Notes: a model not told the origin generated them from the sequence alone. Positions 49,712 through 59,308 are shown, counted from the stretch's first letter. The stretch: 64,000 nucleotides of DNA from Streptomyces glaucescens (GCF_000761215.1 NZ_CP009438.1:5411501-5475500); one strand, 5' to 3'. Numbers and translations are program-made.

Positions 49712-52700
49712 GTGCACCTCAAGGCCCTGACCCTCCGTGGCTTCAAGTCGTTCGCCTCGGCCACCACGCTCCGCTTCGAGCCGGGCATCACCTGCGTCGT
49801 CGGCCCGAACGGCTCGGGCAAGTCCAACGTCGTCGACGCGCTCAGCTGGGTCATGGGCGAGCAGGGAGCCAAGTCGCTGCGCGGCGGCAAGATGGAGGAC
49901 GTCATCTTCGCCGGCACCACCGGCCGCCCGCCGCTGGGCCGCGCCGAGGTGTCCCTGACCATCGACAACTCCGACGGCGCCCTGCCCATCGAGTACGCCG
50001 AGGTCACCATCACGCGGATCATGTTCCGCAACGGCGGCAGCGAGTACCAGATCAACGGCGACACCTGCCGCCTCCTCGACATCCAGGAACTCCTCTCCGA
50101 CTCCGGTATCGGCCGCGAGATGCACGTCATCGTCGGCCAGGGCCAGCTCGACTCCGTGCTGCACGCCGATCCCATGGGACGGCGCGCCTTCATCGAGGAG
50201 GCCGCGGGCGTCCTCAAGCACCGCAAGCGCAAGGAGAAGGCGCTGCGCAAGCTGGACGCGATGCAGGCGAACCTCGCGCGCGTGCAGGACCTCACCGACG
50301 AGCTGCGCCGCCAGCTCAAGCCGCTCGGCCGCCAGGCCGCGGTCGCCCGGCGGGCCGCCGTCATCCAGGCCGATCTGCGCGACGCCCGGCTGCGCCTGCT
50401 CGCCGACGACCTCGTACGGCTCCGCGAAGCCCTCCAGGCCGAGATCGCCGACGAGGCCGCGCTGAAGGAGCGCAAGGAGGCCGCCGAGCGAGAGCTGCGG
50501 GCGGCGCTGCAGCGGGAGGCGCAGCTGGAGGACGAGGTCCGCCGGCTCACCCCGCGCCTCCAGCGCGCCCAGCAGACCTGGTACGAGCTGTCGCAGCTCG
50601 CCGAGCGGGTGCGCGGCACGCTCTCGCTGGCCGAGGCACGGGTGAAGAGCGCCGCCTCCGCGCCGGTGGACGAGCGGCGCGGCCGTGACCCCGAGGACCT
50701 GGAGCGCGAGGCCGCCCGGGTCCGCGAACAGGAGGCCGAGCTGGAAGCGGCCCTGGAGGCGGCGCGGCGGGCCCTGGAGGACACCGTCGAGCACCGCGCC
50801 GAACTGGAGCGCGAGCTGGCCGCCGAGGAACGCCGCCTGAAGGACGCCGCGCGGGCCATCGCCGACCGGCGGGAAGGGCTCGCCCGGCTGAGCGGTCAGG
50901 TCGGCGCCGCCCGCTCGCGGGCCGCCGCCGCGCAGGCCGAGATCGACCGGCTGGCCGCCGCGCGTGACGAGGCGCGGGAGCGGGCCGTGGCCGCGCAGGA
51001 GGAGTACGAGGCGCTGAAGGCCGAGGTCGACGGGCTGGACGCGGGTGACGCGGAGCTGGCCGAGCGGCACGAGGCGGCCAGGCGGCGGCTCGCCGAGGCG
51101 GAGGCGGCGCTGACCGCCGCCCGCGAGGCGGTGAGCGCCGCGGAACGCGAGCGGGCCGCGACCCGGGCCCGGCACGAGGCCCTGGCCCTGGGCCTGCGCC
51201 GCAAGGACGGCACCGGCGCGCTGCTCGCCGCGCAGGATCGTCTCAGCGGCCTGCTGGGCCCGGCCGCCGAACTGCTCACGGTCACCCCGGGCCACGAGAT
51301 TCCCCTCGCCGCGGCCTTCGGCGCCGCGGCCGACGCCCTCGCGGTGACCACCCCGGCCGCGGCCGCCGAGGCGATCCGCCTCCTGCGCAAGCAGGACGCG
51401 GGCCGCGCGACCCTCCTCCTCGCCGAGGCCCCGGAGCCCGCCCCCGGCCACCCGGCACCCGGCAAGGCCGGCCCGGAGCCGGACCCTCACGGGGGCGCGG
51501 CGAACGGTGCTTCCGGCTTCGACGCGCTCGCCGCCGCCGACGTACACGGCGACCCCTTCCCCGGAGCCGGCACCCGCGCGGACCACACCCTCACGGACCA
51601 CATCCGCGTGGAGCACACCCCCGCGGACCGCTTCGTCCGCGGCCCCGCCGAGCTGCTCCCGGCCGTCCGGCGTCTCCTGCGCGGCATCGTCGTCGTGGAG
51701 ACGCTGGAGGACGCCGAGGCGCTGGTCTACGCGTGCCCCGGCCTGACGGCGGTGACCCGGGAGGGGGACCTCCTGGGGTCGCACTTCGCGCAGGGCGGCT
51801 CCGCCGGGGCGCCCAGCCTGCTGGAGGTGCAGGCCTCCGTGGACGAGGCCGCGGCCGAGCTGGCGCGGCTGGAGGTGCGGTGCGCCGAACTGACCGAGGC
51901 GCAGCGGCTCGCCGCCGGCCGCCGTTCCGGGGCCGCCGCGCTCGTGGAGGAGCTGGGGGAGCGGCGGCGGGCCGCCGACCGGGAGAAGTCGGCGGTGGCC
52001 CAGCAGCTCGGCCGGCTCGCCGGACAGGCCAGGGGCGCCGCGGGTGAGGCCGAGCGCGCCTCCGCCGCCGCCGCGCGGGCGCAGGAGGCGCTGGACAGGG
52101 CGCTCCAGGAGGTCGAGGAGCTGGCCGAACGGCTCGCCGTGGCGGAGGAGATGCCGGTCGAGGAGGAGCCGGACACCTCGGCCCGCGACCGGCTCGCCGC
52201 CGACGGCGCCAACGCGCGGCAGACCGAGATGGAGGCCCGCCTCCAGGTCCGTACGCACGAGGAGCGGGTCAAGGGGCTGGCCGGACGCGCCGACTCGCTC
52301 GACCGTGCCGCGCGGGCGGAACGCGAGGCACGCGCGCGTGCCGAGCAGCGGCGGGCCCGGCTGCGTCACGAGGCGGCCGTCGCCGAGGCCGTGGCCTCGG
52401 GTGCCCGGCAGCTGCTCGCGCACGTCGAGGTCTCGCTGGCCCGCGCGGAGCGGGAGCGGTCGGCCGCGGAGGCGGCGAAGGCCCGGCGCGAGCAGGAGCT
52501 GGCCGCCGCCCGCACCCGGGGCCGTGATCTGAAGGCGGAGCTGGACAAGCTGACCGACTCCGTGCACCGGGGCGAGGTGCTGGGCGCGGAGAAGCGGCTG
52601 CGGATCGAGCAGCTGGAGACCAGGGCGCTGGAGGAGCTGGGCGTGGAGCCCGCCGGGCTCGTGGACGAGTACGGCCCCCATCAGCTCGTACCGCCGTCGC

Positions 52701-53413
52701 CGCCCGCCGAGGGCGAGGAGCTGCCGGACGACCCCGGGCATCCGCGCAACCGGCCGCGGCCGTTCGTGCGGGCGGAGCAGGAGAAGCGGCTGAAGGCGGC
52801 CGAGCGGGCGTACCAGCAGCTCGGCAAGGTGAATCCGCTGGCGCTGGAGGAGTTCGCGGCGCTGGAGGAGCGGCACAAGTTCCTCAGCGAGCAGCTGGAG
52901 GACCTGAAGAAGACCCGCGCGGACCTGCTCCAGGTCGTCAAGGAGGTCGACGAGCGGGTCGAGCAGGTGTTCACCGAGGCCTACCGGGACACGGCGCGGG
53001 AGTTCGAGGGCGTGTTCGCCCGGCTCTTCCCGGGCGGCGAGGGCCGGCTCGTGCTGACGGATCCCGGCAACATGCTCACCACCGGTGTGGACGTGGAGGC
53101 GCGTCCGCCGGGCAAGAAGGTGAAGCGGCTGAGCCTGCTGTCCGGCGGGGAGCGGTCGCTGACCGCCGTCGCCCTGCTGGTGTCGATCTTCAAGGCGCGG
53201 CCCAGTCCGTTCTATGTGATGGACGAGGTGGAGGCCGCGCTGGACGACACGAACCTCCAGCGGCTGATCCGGATCATGCAGGAGTTGCAGGAGACCTCGC
53301 AGCTCATCGTCATCACGCACCAGAAGCGGACCATGGAGGTCGCCGACGCGCTGTACGGCGTCTCGATGCAGGGCGACGGTGTGTCGAAGGTCATCAGCCA
53401 GCGGCTGCGTTGA
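49712..53413 (+). CDS. smc: Chromosome partition protein SMC
   Basis: A 1233-residue SMC ATPase of the condensin complex. N-terminal head HLKALTLRGFKSFASATTLRF with Walker A GPNGSGKSN and ELLSDSGIGREMHVIVGQGQLD; a long coiled coil; a hinge at about 530-700; a second coiled coil; and the C-terminal head with signature LSGGERSLTAVALL and Walker B FYVMDEVEAALDD. The hinge has an insertion of about 75 Pro/Gly/His/Asp-rich residues. Start GTG 49712. ScpA and ScpB are elsewhere. Probably needed for chromosome segregation during sporulation. Confidence 0.97.
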   Translation: MHLKALTLRGFKSFASATTLRFEPGITCVVGPNGSGKSNVVDALSWVMGEQGAKSLRGGKMEDVIFAGTTGRPPLGRAEVSLTIDNSDGALPIEYAEVTITRIMFRNGGSEYQINGDTCRLLDIQELLSDSGIGREMHVIVGQGQLDSVLHADPMGRRAFIEEAAGVLKHRKRKEKALRKLDAMQANLARVQDLTDELRRQLKPLGRQAAVARRAAVIQADLRDARLRLLADDLVRLREALQAEIADEAALKERKEAAERELRAALQREAQLEDEVRRLTPRLQRAQQTWYELSQLAERVRGTLSLAEARVKSAASAPVDERRGRDPEDLEREAARVREQEAELEAALEAARRALEDTVEHRAELERELAAEERRLKDAARAIADRREGLARLSGQVGAARSRAAAAQAEIDRLAAARDEARERAVAAQEEYEALKAEVDGLDAGDAELAERHEAARRRLAEAEAALTAAREAVSAAERERAATRARHEALALGLRRKDGTGALLAAQDRLSGLLGPAAELLTVTPGHEIPLAAAFGAAADALAVTTPAAAAEAIRLLRKQDAGRATLLLAEAPEPAPGHPAPGKAGPEPDPHGGAANGASGFDALAAADVHGDPFPGAGTRADHTLTDHIRVEHTPADRFVRGPAELLPAVRRLLRGIVVVETLEDAEALVYACPGLTAVTREGDLLGSHFAQGGSAGAPSLLEVQASVDEAAAELARLEVRCAELTEAQRLAAGRRSGAAALVEELGERRRAADREKSAVAQQLGRLAGQARGAAGEAERASAAAARAQEALDRALQEVEELAERLAVAEEMPVEEEPDTSARDRLAADGANARQTEMEARLQVRTHEERVKGLAGRADSLDRAARAEREARARAEQRRARLRHEAAVAEAVASGARQLLAHVEVSLARAERERSAAEAAKARREQELAAARTRGRDLKAELDKLTDSVHRGEVLGAEKRLRIEQLETRALEELGVEPAGLVDEYGPHQLVPPSPPAEGEELPDDPGHPRNRPRPFVRAEQEKRLKAAERAYQQLGKVNPLALEEFAALEERHKFLSEQLEDLKKTRADLLQVVKEVDERVEQVFTEAYRDTAREFEGVFARLFPGGEGRLVLTDPGNMLTTGVDVEARPPGKKVKRLSLLSGGERSLTAVALLVSIFKARPSPFYVMDEVEAALDDTNLQRLIRIMQELQETSQLIVITHQKRTMEVADALYGVSMQGDGVSKVISQRLR

Positions 53414-53529
53414 TCGTCCGTTTCGGGGCACCGGCTCTCCACCGGTCATGACCTGCCTCTCCGAAGATCACTTCAAGAATTGAACACACGCTGTTCTGTC
53501 ATGGCTGAAAACTCACAGGTCTTGGCCTA

Positions 53530-53557
53530 TTGACTTCGAAACATGAAGGCATAGTCT
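53530..53557 (+). promoter_or_regulatory. Probable promoter of the sugar transporter
   Basis: TTGACT at 53530-53535 and TAGTCT at 53552-53557, spacer 16 bp, in an AT-rich stretch unusual for this genome. About 105 bp before the start codon. Confidence 0.5.
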
Positions 53558-53627
53558 CTGCAACGTTGCTTTTACCTTCAGGTGTGAGCGGCGTGAACGC
53601 CGTACCCCTGGAAGGGCTACGCCCCCA

Positions 53628-53645
53628 GCCGGCAGCGTTGCCGGC
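53628..53645 (+). promoter_or_regulatory. Leader hairpin next to the ribosome-binding site
   Basis: GCCGGCA and TGCCGGC with a 4-nt loop end 5 bp before the GAGGAG ribosome-binding site of the transporter gene. It could affect translation or mRNA stability. Confidence 0.45.
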
Positions 53646-53663
53646 GGCCCGAGGAGTTACCCA

Positions 53664-55079
53664 GTGACCAGCACAGCGCAGGCATCCCAGTCAGGAGCCA
53701 AGTCGGCGCACCCCGAACATCTCGGGCACGTCGTCTTCATCACCGCGGCAGCCGCCATGGGCGGCTTCCTGTTCGGCTACGACAGCTCTGTCATCAACGG
53801 TGCGAACGGCGGCATCCAGGCTCGGTTCGACCTCAGCTCCGGCGCCACCGGAACCGTCGCCGCCTGCGCCCTGCTCGGCAGCGCCGTGGGCGCGGCCGTC
53901 GCGGGCCGGATCGCCGACCGGATCGGCCGTATCCGCGTCATGCAGATCGCCGCGGTCCTGTTCGCGGTGAGCGCGGTGGGCTCCGGCCTGCCGTTCGCCG
54001 CCTGGGACCTCGCCGCCTGGCGCGTCCTCGGCGGCATAGCCATCGGCATGGCCTCGGTGATCGGCCCGGCCTACATCGCCGAGGTCGCCCCGCCCGCCTA
54101 CCGGGGCAGGCTCGCCTCGTTCCAGCAGGCGGCCATCGTCATCGGCATCGCCGTCTCCCAGCTCGTCAACTGGGCCATCCTGAACCTGGCCGACGGTGAG
54201 GAGCGCGGGCGGGTCGCGGGCCTGGAGGCCTGGCAGTGGATGCTCGGCGTGATGCTGGTGCCGGCCGTCATCTACGGTCTGCTCTCCTTCGCCATCCCCG
54301 AGTCGCCGCGCTACCTGATCAGCGTGGGCCGCACCGACGACGCCAAGAAGGTGCTCGGCGACGTCGAGGGCGACATCGACCTCGACGCCCGTGTCGCCGA
54401 GATCGACGAGGCGATGCGCAGCGACCACAAGTCGACCTTCCGGGACCTGATGGGCGGCCGCTTCGGCCTGCTGCCGATCGTCTGGATCGGCATCGGCCTC
54501 TCGGTCTTCCAGCAGCTGGTCGGCATCAACGTTATCTTCTACTACTCGAACCTGCTGTGGCAGTCGGTCGGCGTCGACCCGTCGAGCTCGTTCTTCTACT
54601 CGTTCGAGACCTCGATCATCAACATCATCGGCACCGTGATCGCGATGATCTTCGTCGACCGCCTCGGCCGCAAGCCGCTCGCGCTCATCGGCTCGGTCGG
54701 CATGGGCGTCTCGCTCGCCGCGGCCGCCTGGTCCTTCTCCTTCCAGAACGGCAACGACCCGCTGCCCACCGCGCAGGGTTACGTCGCGCTGATCGCCGCC
54801 AACGCGTTCGTGCTGTTCTTCGCCCTGTCCTGGGGTGTGGTCGTCTGGGTCATGCTCGGTGAGGTCTTCCCGAACAAGATCCGCGCCGCCGCGCTCGGCG
54901 TCGCCGCCTCGGCCCAGTGGATCGCCAACTGGGCGATCACCATTACCTTCCCGGACCTCGCGGAGTGGAACCTGTCGCTCACCTACGTCATGTACGCGGT
55001 GTTCGCCTTCCTCTCCATCCCGTTCATCCTCAAGTTCGTGCCCGAGACCAAGGGCAAGAAGCTGGAGGAGATGGGCTGA
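53664..55079 (+). CDS. MFS sugar porter
   Basis: A 471-residue sugar transporter of the major facilitator superfamily with 12 predicted membrane helices. Sugar-porter signatures: GGFLFGYDSSVINGA in helix 1, GRIADRIGRIR (A motif), PAYIAEVAPPAYRGRL, IPESPRYLI, QQLVGINVIFYYS in helix 7, VDRLGRKPL and VPETKGKKLEEM at the end. QQLVGIN and PETKG point to hexose or pentose:H+ symport; a glucose permease of the GlcP type is the closest match from memory. Start GTG 53664 after GAGGAG. It ends at a strong bidirectional hairpin. Confidence 0.92.
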   Translation: MTSTAQASQSGAKSAHPEHLGHVVFITAAAAMGGFLFGYDSSVINGANGGIQARFDLSSGATGTVAACALLGSAVGAAVAGRIADRIGRIRVMQIAAVLFAVSAVGSGLPFAAWDLAAWRVLGGIAIGMASVIGPAYIAEVAPPAYRGRLASFQQAAIVIGIAVSQLVNWAILNLADGEERGRVAGLEAWQWMLGVMLVPAVIYGLLSFAIPESPRYLISVGRTDDAKKVLGDVEGDIDLDARVAEIDEAMRSDHKSTFRDLMGGRFGLLPIVWIGIGLSVFQQLVGINVIFYYSNLLWQSVGVDPSSSFFYSFETSIINIIGTVIAMIFVDRLGRKPLALIGSVGMGVSLAAAAWSFSFQNGNDPLPTAQGYVALIAANAFVLFFALSWGVVVWVMLGEVFPNKIRAAALGVAASAQWIANWAITITFPDLAEWNLSLTYVMYAVFAFLSIPFILKFVPETKGKKLEEMG

Positions 55080-55148
55080 GCCTCGCCCGAGGCTCCCTCG
55101 GCTCGAGGAGAGGGCCAAGTCCCCGCTGCCCGCTCCTCGACACCCGTG

Positions 55149-55193
55149 AGACGTACTGCCCCGGCTCGGTCACCGAGCCGGGGCAGTACGTCT
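55149..55193. terminator. Near-perfect bidirectional terminator
   Basis: Two 22-bp perfectly complementary arms separated by a single base (arm begins AGACGTACTGCCCCGG). It sits between the convergent sugar porter and NCS1 permease, the longest perfect stem in the window. Confidence 0.85.
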
Positions 55194-55233
55194 TACCGGG
55201 GAGTACGTCCAGGGGCAGTGCGGGGACGGGCGC

Positions 55234-56688
55234 TTATACGCCGGCCGGCTGGGGCTCCTCGGCCGGGCCGGCCGGCCGCGCCACCGGAGCGGTCACGGCC
55301 GGCTTCGGCAGGGCCAGGTACAGCAGGCCCGACACCACGACCGTGGCGACCCAGCCGAGGCCGTACTCGCCGATCACGTTGTTGCCGGCGAGCGGGCCGG
55401 TGAACCAGTCCGACGTGGTGAAGAGCAGGCCCGCGACCAGACCGGCCGCCCAGGCGGTCACCGCGGCCGGGGAGAAGCCGCCCCGGTACCAGTAGGCGCT
55501 GGTGCGCGTGGTGTCCGCCATCGCCTCGCCGTCGTACTCCGTGCGTCGCAGCATGTCCGCGCCGAACACCCCGACCCACGCGGAGAACGCCACCGCCAGC
55601 AGGGACAGGAAGGCGATGAACGAGCCCATGAAGCTCGTCGCCACCAGCATCAGCACGCCGCCGAAGACCAGCGAGATCAGCGCGTTGACGGACACCGCCC
55701 AGTGCCGGGGCACCTTGATGCCGAGGGTCTGCGCGGTGAAGCCCGCCGAGTACATCGACATCGCGTTGATCAGCAGCATGCCGATCAGCGCGATCAGCAG
55801 GTACGGCACCGCGATCCAGGTCGGCAAAATCTCGCCGAGGAAGGAGACCGGGTCGGCGGCCGAGGCCAGGTCCGGCGTGGACACCGCCATCACCGCGCCC
55901 ATGAGGACCATCGGCAGCACGACGACACCGGCGCCGCCGACCGCCGTGCCCACGATCGCCCTGGAGGACGCCGTGCGCGGCAGATAGCGGGTGAAGTCCG
56001 GCGCGGAGGGGATCCAGCTGACGCCGCCCGCCGCGATCATGCCGATACCGGTGATCACCGCGGCCGTGGAGCCGGCGGAGTGGTCCAGCACCTTCGACCA
56101 GTCCGTGTGCACCGCCAGGTAGCCCAGGACCAGCACCGAGAACGCGCCGAAGAGGTAGGTCGCGTACGTGTTGCACTTCTGCACGGCACCGATGCCGAGC
56201 CCGGAGATCGCGAACGTCGCGACCACGAACGCCAGCAGCATCACCATGTCCAGCACGCCGTTCGCGCCGATGCCGAACACGATGTCCAGGATGGTGAGCA
56301 TGGCGTAGGCGCCGGTCACCGCGTTGATCGTCTCCCAGCCCCAGCGGGCCACCCAGATCAGCGAGCCGGGCAGCAGATTGCCGCGCTGCCCGAAGACGGC
56401 GCGGGAGAGCGCCATGCCCGGCGCCCCGCCCCGCTTGCCGGCGATGCCGATCAGCCCGACCAGGCCGTACGACACCAGGGGCGCGACGGCGGCGACGATC
56501 AGCGCCTGCCAGATGTTGAGCCGGTACGCGACGACCAGGCTCGCGCCCATGGTGAGCAGCAGCACGCTGATGTTGGCACCCACCCAGGTGGGGAACAGCT
56601 CGCGGGTTCTCGCGGTGCGCTCGTGGTCCGGTACCTGCTCGATGCCGCGGGTTTCGAGAGCGCCTTCGGTCTCGGCGGTCTTGCTCAT
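55234..56688 (-). CDS. NCS1-family nucleobase/cytosine permease
   Basis: A 484-residue permease with 12 predicted helices, of the nucleobase:cation symporter-1 family (cytosine, purine, allantoin, hydantoin or thiamine precursors). Signatures: LFPTWVGANISVLLLTMGASL, SRAVFGQRGNLLPGSLIWVARWGWETINAVTGA, GWIPSAPDFTRYLP-like motif (SWIPSAPDFTRYLP), and SAWVGVFGADMLRR. A CodB-like cytosine permease is the nearest match; no deaminase is adjacent to settle the substrate. ATG 56688 lacks a strong ribosome-binding site. Divergent from ftsY. Confidence 0.88.
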   Translation of the reverse strand: MSKTAETEGALETRGIEQVPDHERTARTRELFPTWVGANISVLLLTMGASLVVAYRLNIWQALIVAAVAPLVSYGLVGLIGIAGKRGGAPGMALSRAVFGQRGNLLPGSLIWVARWGWETINAVTGAYAMLTILDIVFGIGANGVLDMVMLLAFVVATFAISGLGIGAVQKCNTYATYLFGAFSVLVLGYLAVHTDWSKVLDHSAGSTAAVITGIGMIAAGGVSWIPSAPDFTRYLPRTASSRAIVGTAVGGAGVVVLPMVLMGAVMAVSTPDLASAADPVSFLGEILPTWIAVPYLLIALIGMLLINAMSMYSAGFTAQTLGIKVPRHWAVSVNALISLVFGGVLMLVATSFMGSFIAFLSLLAVAFSAWVGVFGADMLRRTEYDGEAMADTTRTSAYWYRGGFSPAAVTAWAAGLVAGLLFTTSDWFTGPLAGNNVIGEYGLGWVATVVVSGLLYLALPKPAVTAPVARPAGPAEEPQPAGV

Positions 56689-56859
56689 GAAGAACGTGCC
56701 TAGCGGTGCGGGGATGGGGGGACGTCGGGACTCTACGCGCGTTGATGCGGTCGATGCCATTGTGCTTTGGCCTGACTCGCACCCACCGGTGCACTTTGTC
56801 CGTCGGAGGAAGCCACAAAAAGGGTTCGGCGGACCCCCATGGCCGATACTGGACGCGTT

Positions 56860-58074
56860 ATGGACATCGTCATCCTTGCTGTAGTCATCGCCGTGGTCGT
56901 GCTCGGCGCGCTCGGCGGGCTCGTGGTCGGCAGCCGACGCAAGAAGCAGCTGCCCCCGCCGCCCCCCACGACGCCCGACCTCACCGCCCCTCCGGCCGAG
57001 CCGCACGTCGGCGACGAGGCCGAGACGCCGAAGGAGGAACCGCGCAGGACGATCGAGGAGGTGGACCTCCCGGGCGGCTCGGCCCCGACCGCCGTCGAGG
57101 AGCCTCCCGTCGTCGAGGAGCCCGTCGAGGCTCCCCCGATCGAGATCCCGGAGCCCACCGCGGGGCGCCTGGTGCGCCTGCGCGCCCGCCTCTCCCGCTC
57201 GCAGAACGCCCTCGGGAAGGGCCTGCTCACCCTGCTCTCCCGTGAGCACCTCGACGAGGACACCTGGGAGGAGGTCGAGGACACCCTGCTCACCGCCGAC
57301 GTCGGCGTCCAGCCCACCCAGGAACTGGTCGAGCGGCTGCGCGAGCGGGTGAAGGTGCTCGGCACCCGCACCCCCCAGGAGCTGCGCGCCCTGCTGCGCG
57401 ACGAGCTGCTCACCCTGGTCGGCACCGACTTCGACCGCACCGTGCGGACCGAGCCCGACGGCCGCAAGCCCGGCATCGTGATGGTCGTCGGTGTCAACGG
57501 CACCGGCAAGACCACCACCACCGGCAAGCTCGCCCGGGTCCTGGTCGCCGACGGCAACAGCGTCGTCCTGGGCGCCGCCGACACCTTCCGCGCCGCCGCC
57601 GCCGACCAGCTCCAGACCTGGGGCGAGCGCGTCGGCGCCCACACCGTGCGCGGTCCCGAGGGCGGCGACCCGGCCTCCGTCGCGTTCGACGCGGTGAAGG
57701 AGGGCAAGGAGATCGGCGCGGACGTGGTCCTCATCGACACCGCCGGCCGCCTCCACACCAAGACCGGCCTCATGGACGAGCTGGGCAAGGTCAAGCGCGT
57801 CGTCGAGAAGCACGCCCCGCTCGACGAGGTGCTGCTCGTCCTCGACGCCACCACCGGTCAGAACGGTCTGGTGCAGGCCCGGGTGTTCGCCGAGGTCGTC
57901 GACATCACCGGCATCGTGCTCACCAAGCTCGACGGGACCGCCAAGGGCGGCATCGTCGTCGCCGTCCAGCGCGAGCTGGGCGTCCCGGTCAAGCTCGTCG
58001 GCCTCGGCGAGGGCGCGGACGACCTCGCGCCGTTCGAACCGGAGGCGTTCGTGGACGCGCTGATCGGGGAGTGA
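56860..58074 (+). CDS. ftsY: Signal recognition particle receptor FtsY
   Basis: A 404-residue SRP GTPase. An N-terminal membrane helix (DIVILAVVIAVVVLGALGGLVVG) is followed by an acidic Glu/Pro-rich linker, the four-helix N domain, and the G domain: G1 GVNGTGKTTTTGKLA, G2-insert DTFRAAAADQLQTW, G3 DTAGRLHT, G4 TKLDGTAKGG, and the closing GLGEGADDLAPFEPEAFVDAL. It docks the SRP-ribosome complex at the membrane. The hydrophobic N-terminus is typical of actinobacteria. ATG 56860 is preferred over ATG 56839. Confidence 0.96.
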   Translation: MDIVILAVVIAVVVLGALGGLVVGSRRKKQLPPPPPTTPDLTAPPAEPHVGDEAETPKEEPRRTIEEVDLPGGSAPTAVEEPPVVEEPVEAPPIEIPEPTAGRLVRLRARLSRSQNALGKGLLTLLSREHLDEDTWEEVEDTLLTADVGVQPTQELVERLRERVKVLGTRTPQELRALLRDELLTLVGTDFDRTVRTEPDGRKPGIVMVVGVNGTGKTTTTGKLARVLVADGNSVVLGAADTFRAAAADQLQTWGERVGAHTVRGPEGGDPASVAFDAVKEGKEIGADVVLIDTAGRLHTKTGLMDELGKVKRVVEKHAPLDEVLLVLDATTGQNGLVQARVFAEVVDITGIVLTKLDGTAKGGIVVAVQRELGVPVKLVGLGEGADDLAPFEPEAFVDALIGE

Positions 58075-58129
58075 GACCACGCCCGGAAACCCGGAGGCGC
58101 ACCTCCGTGCATCCGTAGGTGCCACACGC

Positions 58130-58167
58130 GAGCGCCCGCCCCCTGGTGCAGGAGGGAGCGGGCGCTC
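58130..58167. terminator. Hairpin between ftsY and the convergent Prim-Pol gene
   Basis: GAGCGCCCGC and GCGGGCGCTC with a CCCCCT/AGGAGGG inner extension, between converging genes. A second small GGAGGCGCACCTCC hairpin lies just before it (58093-58106). Confidence 0.7.
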
Positions 58168-58182
58168 CGTCGTAGGCGGGTG

Positions 58183-58854
58183 TCACGCCCGCCAGGCGCG
58201 TGACCGGTGTGCCACGTACGCCAGCGTGCCCAGCAGCAGCCGCGCCTCCGGGGGGCGGATCGCCGAGTCCAGCGCGGGGGAGCGCAGCCAGCGCACCGGG
58301 CCCAGGCCGCCGCGGTCGGAGGGCGGCGCCGTGATGTACGCACCCGGGCCGAGGCCGCGCAGGTCGAGCGCCGCGTCGTCCCAGCCCATGCGGTAGAGCA
58401 GCGCGGGGAGCTCGGCGGCGGCGCCGGGGGCGACGAAGAACTGGGCGCGGCCGTCCGGGGTGGCGGTCACCGGGCCGAGCGGAAGGCCCATGCGCTCCAG
58501 CCGGACCAGGGCGTGCCACCCGGCCGGCTCGGCCACCTCGATCACGTCGAAGGCCCGGCCGACCGGCAGCATCACCGCCGCGCCCGGGAACTCCGCCCAC
58601 GCGCCGGTCACCTGGTCCAGCGTCGCGCCGGCCGGCACCCGGGGGGCGAAGTGCAGCGGATGGGCGCCCGGCGCGCGGCAGTCGGGGCGGCCGCAGGAGC
58701 ACAGACCCGCGGCGGCCCGCGCACCCGGTACGACGTCCCACCCCCACAGCCCCGTGTACTCGGCCACGGCGGTGCACTCCGAGGCGCGACCGCGGCGGCG
58801 CCCGCCGCTCCGGATGTCGCGGATGCCCCGGCTGCTGCCGATCGTGAAGCCCAT
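58183..58854 (-). CDS. Prim-Pol-like (bifunctional primase/polymerase N-terminal) domain protein
   Basis: A 223-residue protein resembling the archaeo-eukaryotic primase-like Prim-Pol domain of actinobacteria: CTAVAEYTGLWGWDVVPGARAA, the CSCGRPDCRAPGAHPLHFAP Cys/His motif, WAEFPGAAVMLPVGRAFDVIEV, and PGAYITAPPSDRG. In this stand-alone form an expected catalytic Asp is replaced (FDVIEV in place of DxD), so it may be inactive as a polymerase. The ATG at 58854 follows GGAGGGGG closely. Function in the core genome unknown. Confidence 0.75.
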   Translation of the reverse strand: MGFTIGSSRGIRDIRSGGRRRGRASECTAVAEYTGLWGWDVVPGARAAAGLCSCGRPDCRAPGAHPLHFAPRVPAGATLDQVTGAWAEFPGAAVMLPVGRAFDVIEVAEPAGWHALVRLERMGLPLGPVTATPDGRAQFFVAPGAAAELPALLYRMGWDDAALDLRGLGPGAYITAPPSDRGGLGPVRWLRSPALDSAIRPPEARLLLGTLAYVAHRSRAWRA

Positions 58855-59308
58855 GCCCCCTCCAACGGGTCCGGCGCACCGGTGGTTACGACGCGGGTCG
58901 ATGCGGCTGCGGAACGTGACCACCCTTACCGGGTTGCCCGGTGGAACGCGCCGCACTCGGCGCTTGGAAGCGCACCGGGTGGTGCGCTCAGCCGTATGCG
59001 CCTCGAAGTGCTCTCGCCCGCCCACTTACGGCAGCCATGTGTCAAGTGAATCGTGTGGGGGCCACCAAGAGTTCATCCGAAGGGGTGGCGAATGGTGGCG
59101 ATTGCCGATGCGCCATGGCTGGACGGGTGATCGTGGGATTACTGTGTGTGCACGGCAGGCCGGGCACATGCGCCGGTGGGTATGCCGGAGGCAAGTCGCC
59201 TCCCCGTTCGAAGGGTGACAACTCCGAGACGGGCGGCACGCCCGGCGGGCATTCTGATAGGGTTTGGCGCACTCGATGACAAGCGGTCTGAGGGATGGGG
59301 GCGTTCCA
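58855..59308. other. Divergent intergenic region with nsdA promoter
   Basis: About 450 bases without a supported gene, between the Prim-Pol gene and nsdA. It should contain both promoters; an AT-richer stretch with TGATAGGGTTTGG lies about 50 bp before the nsdA start. No clear operator dyad was recognised. Confidence 0.4.

Noticed and set aside
49505..53449. A 1314-codon minus-strand ORF
   Set aside because: Antisense shadow of smc, which has Walker A, signature and Walker B motifs in frame.
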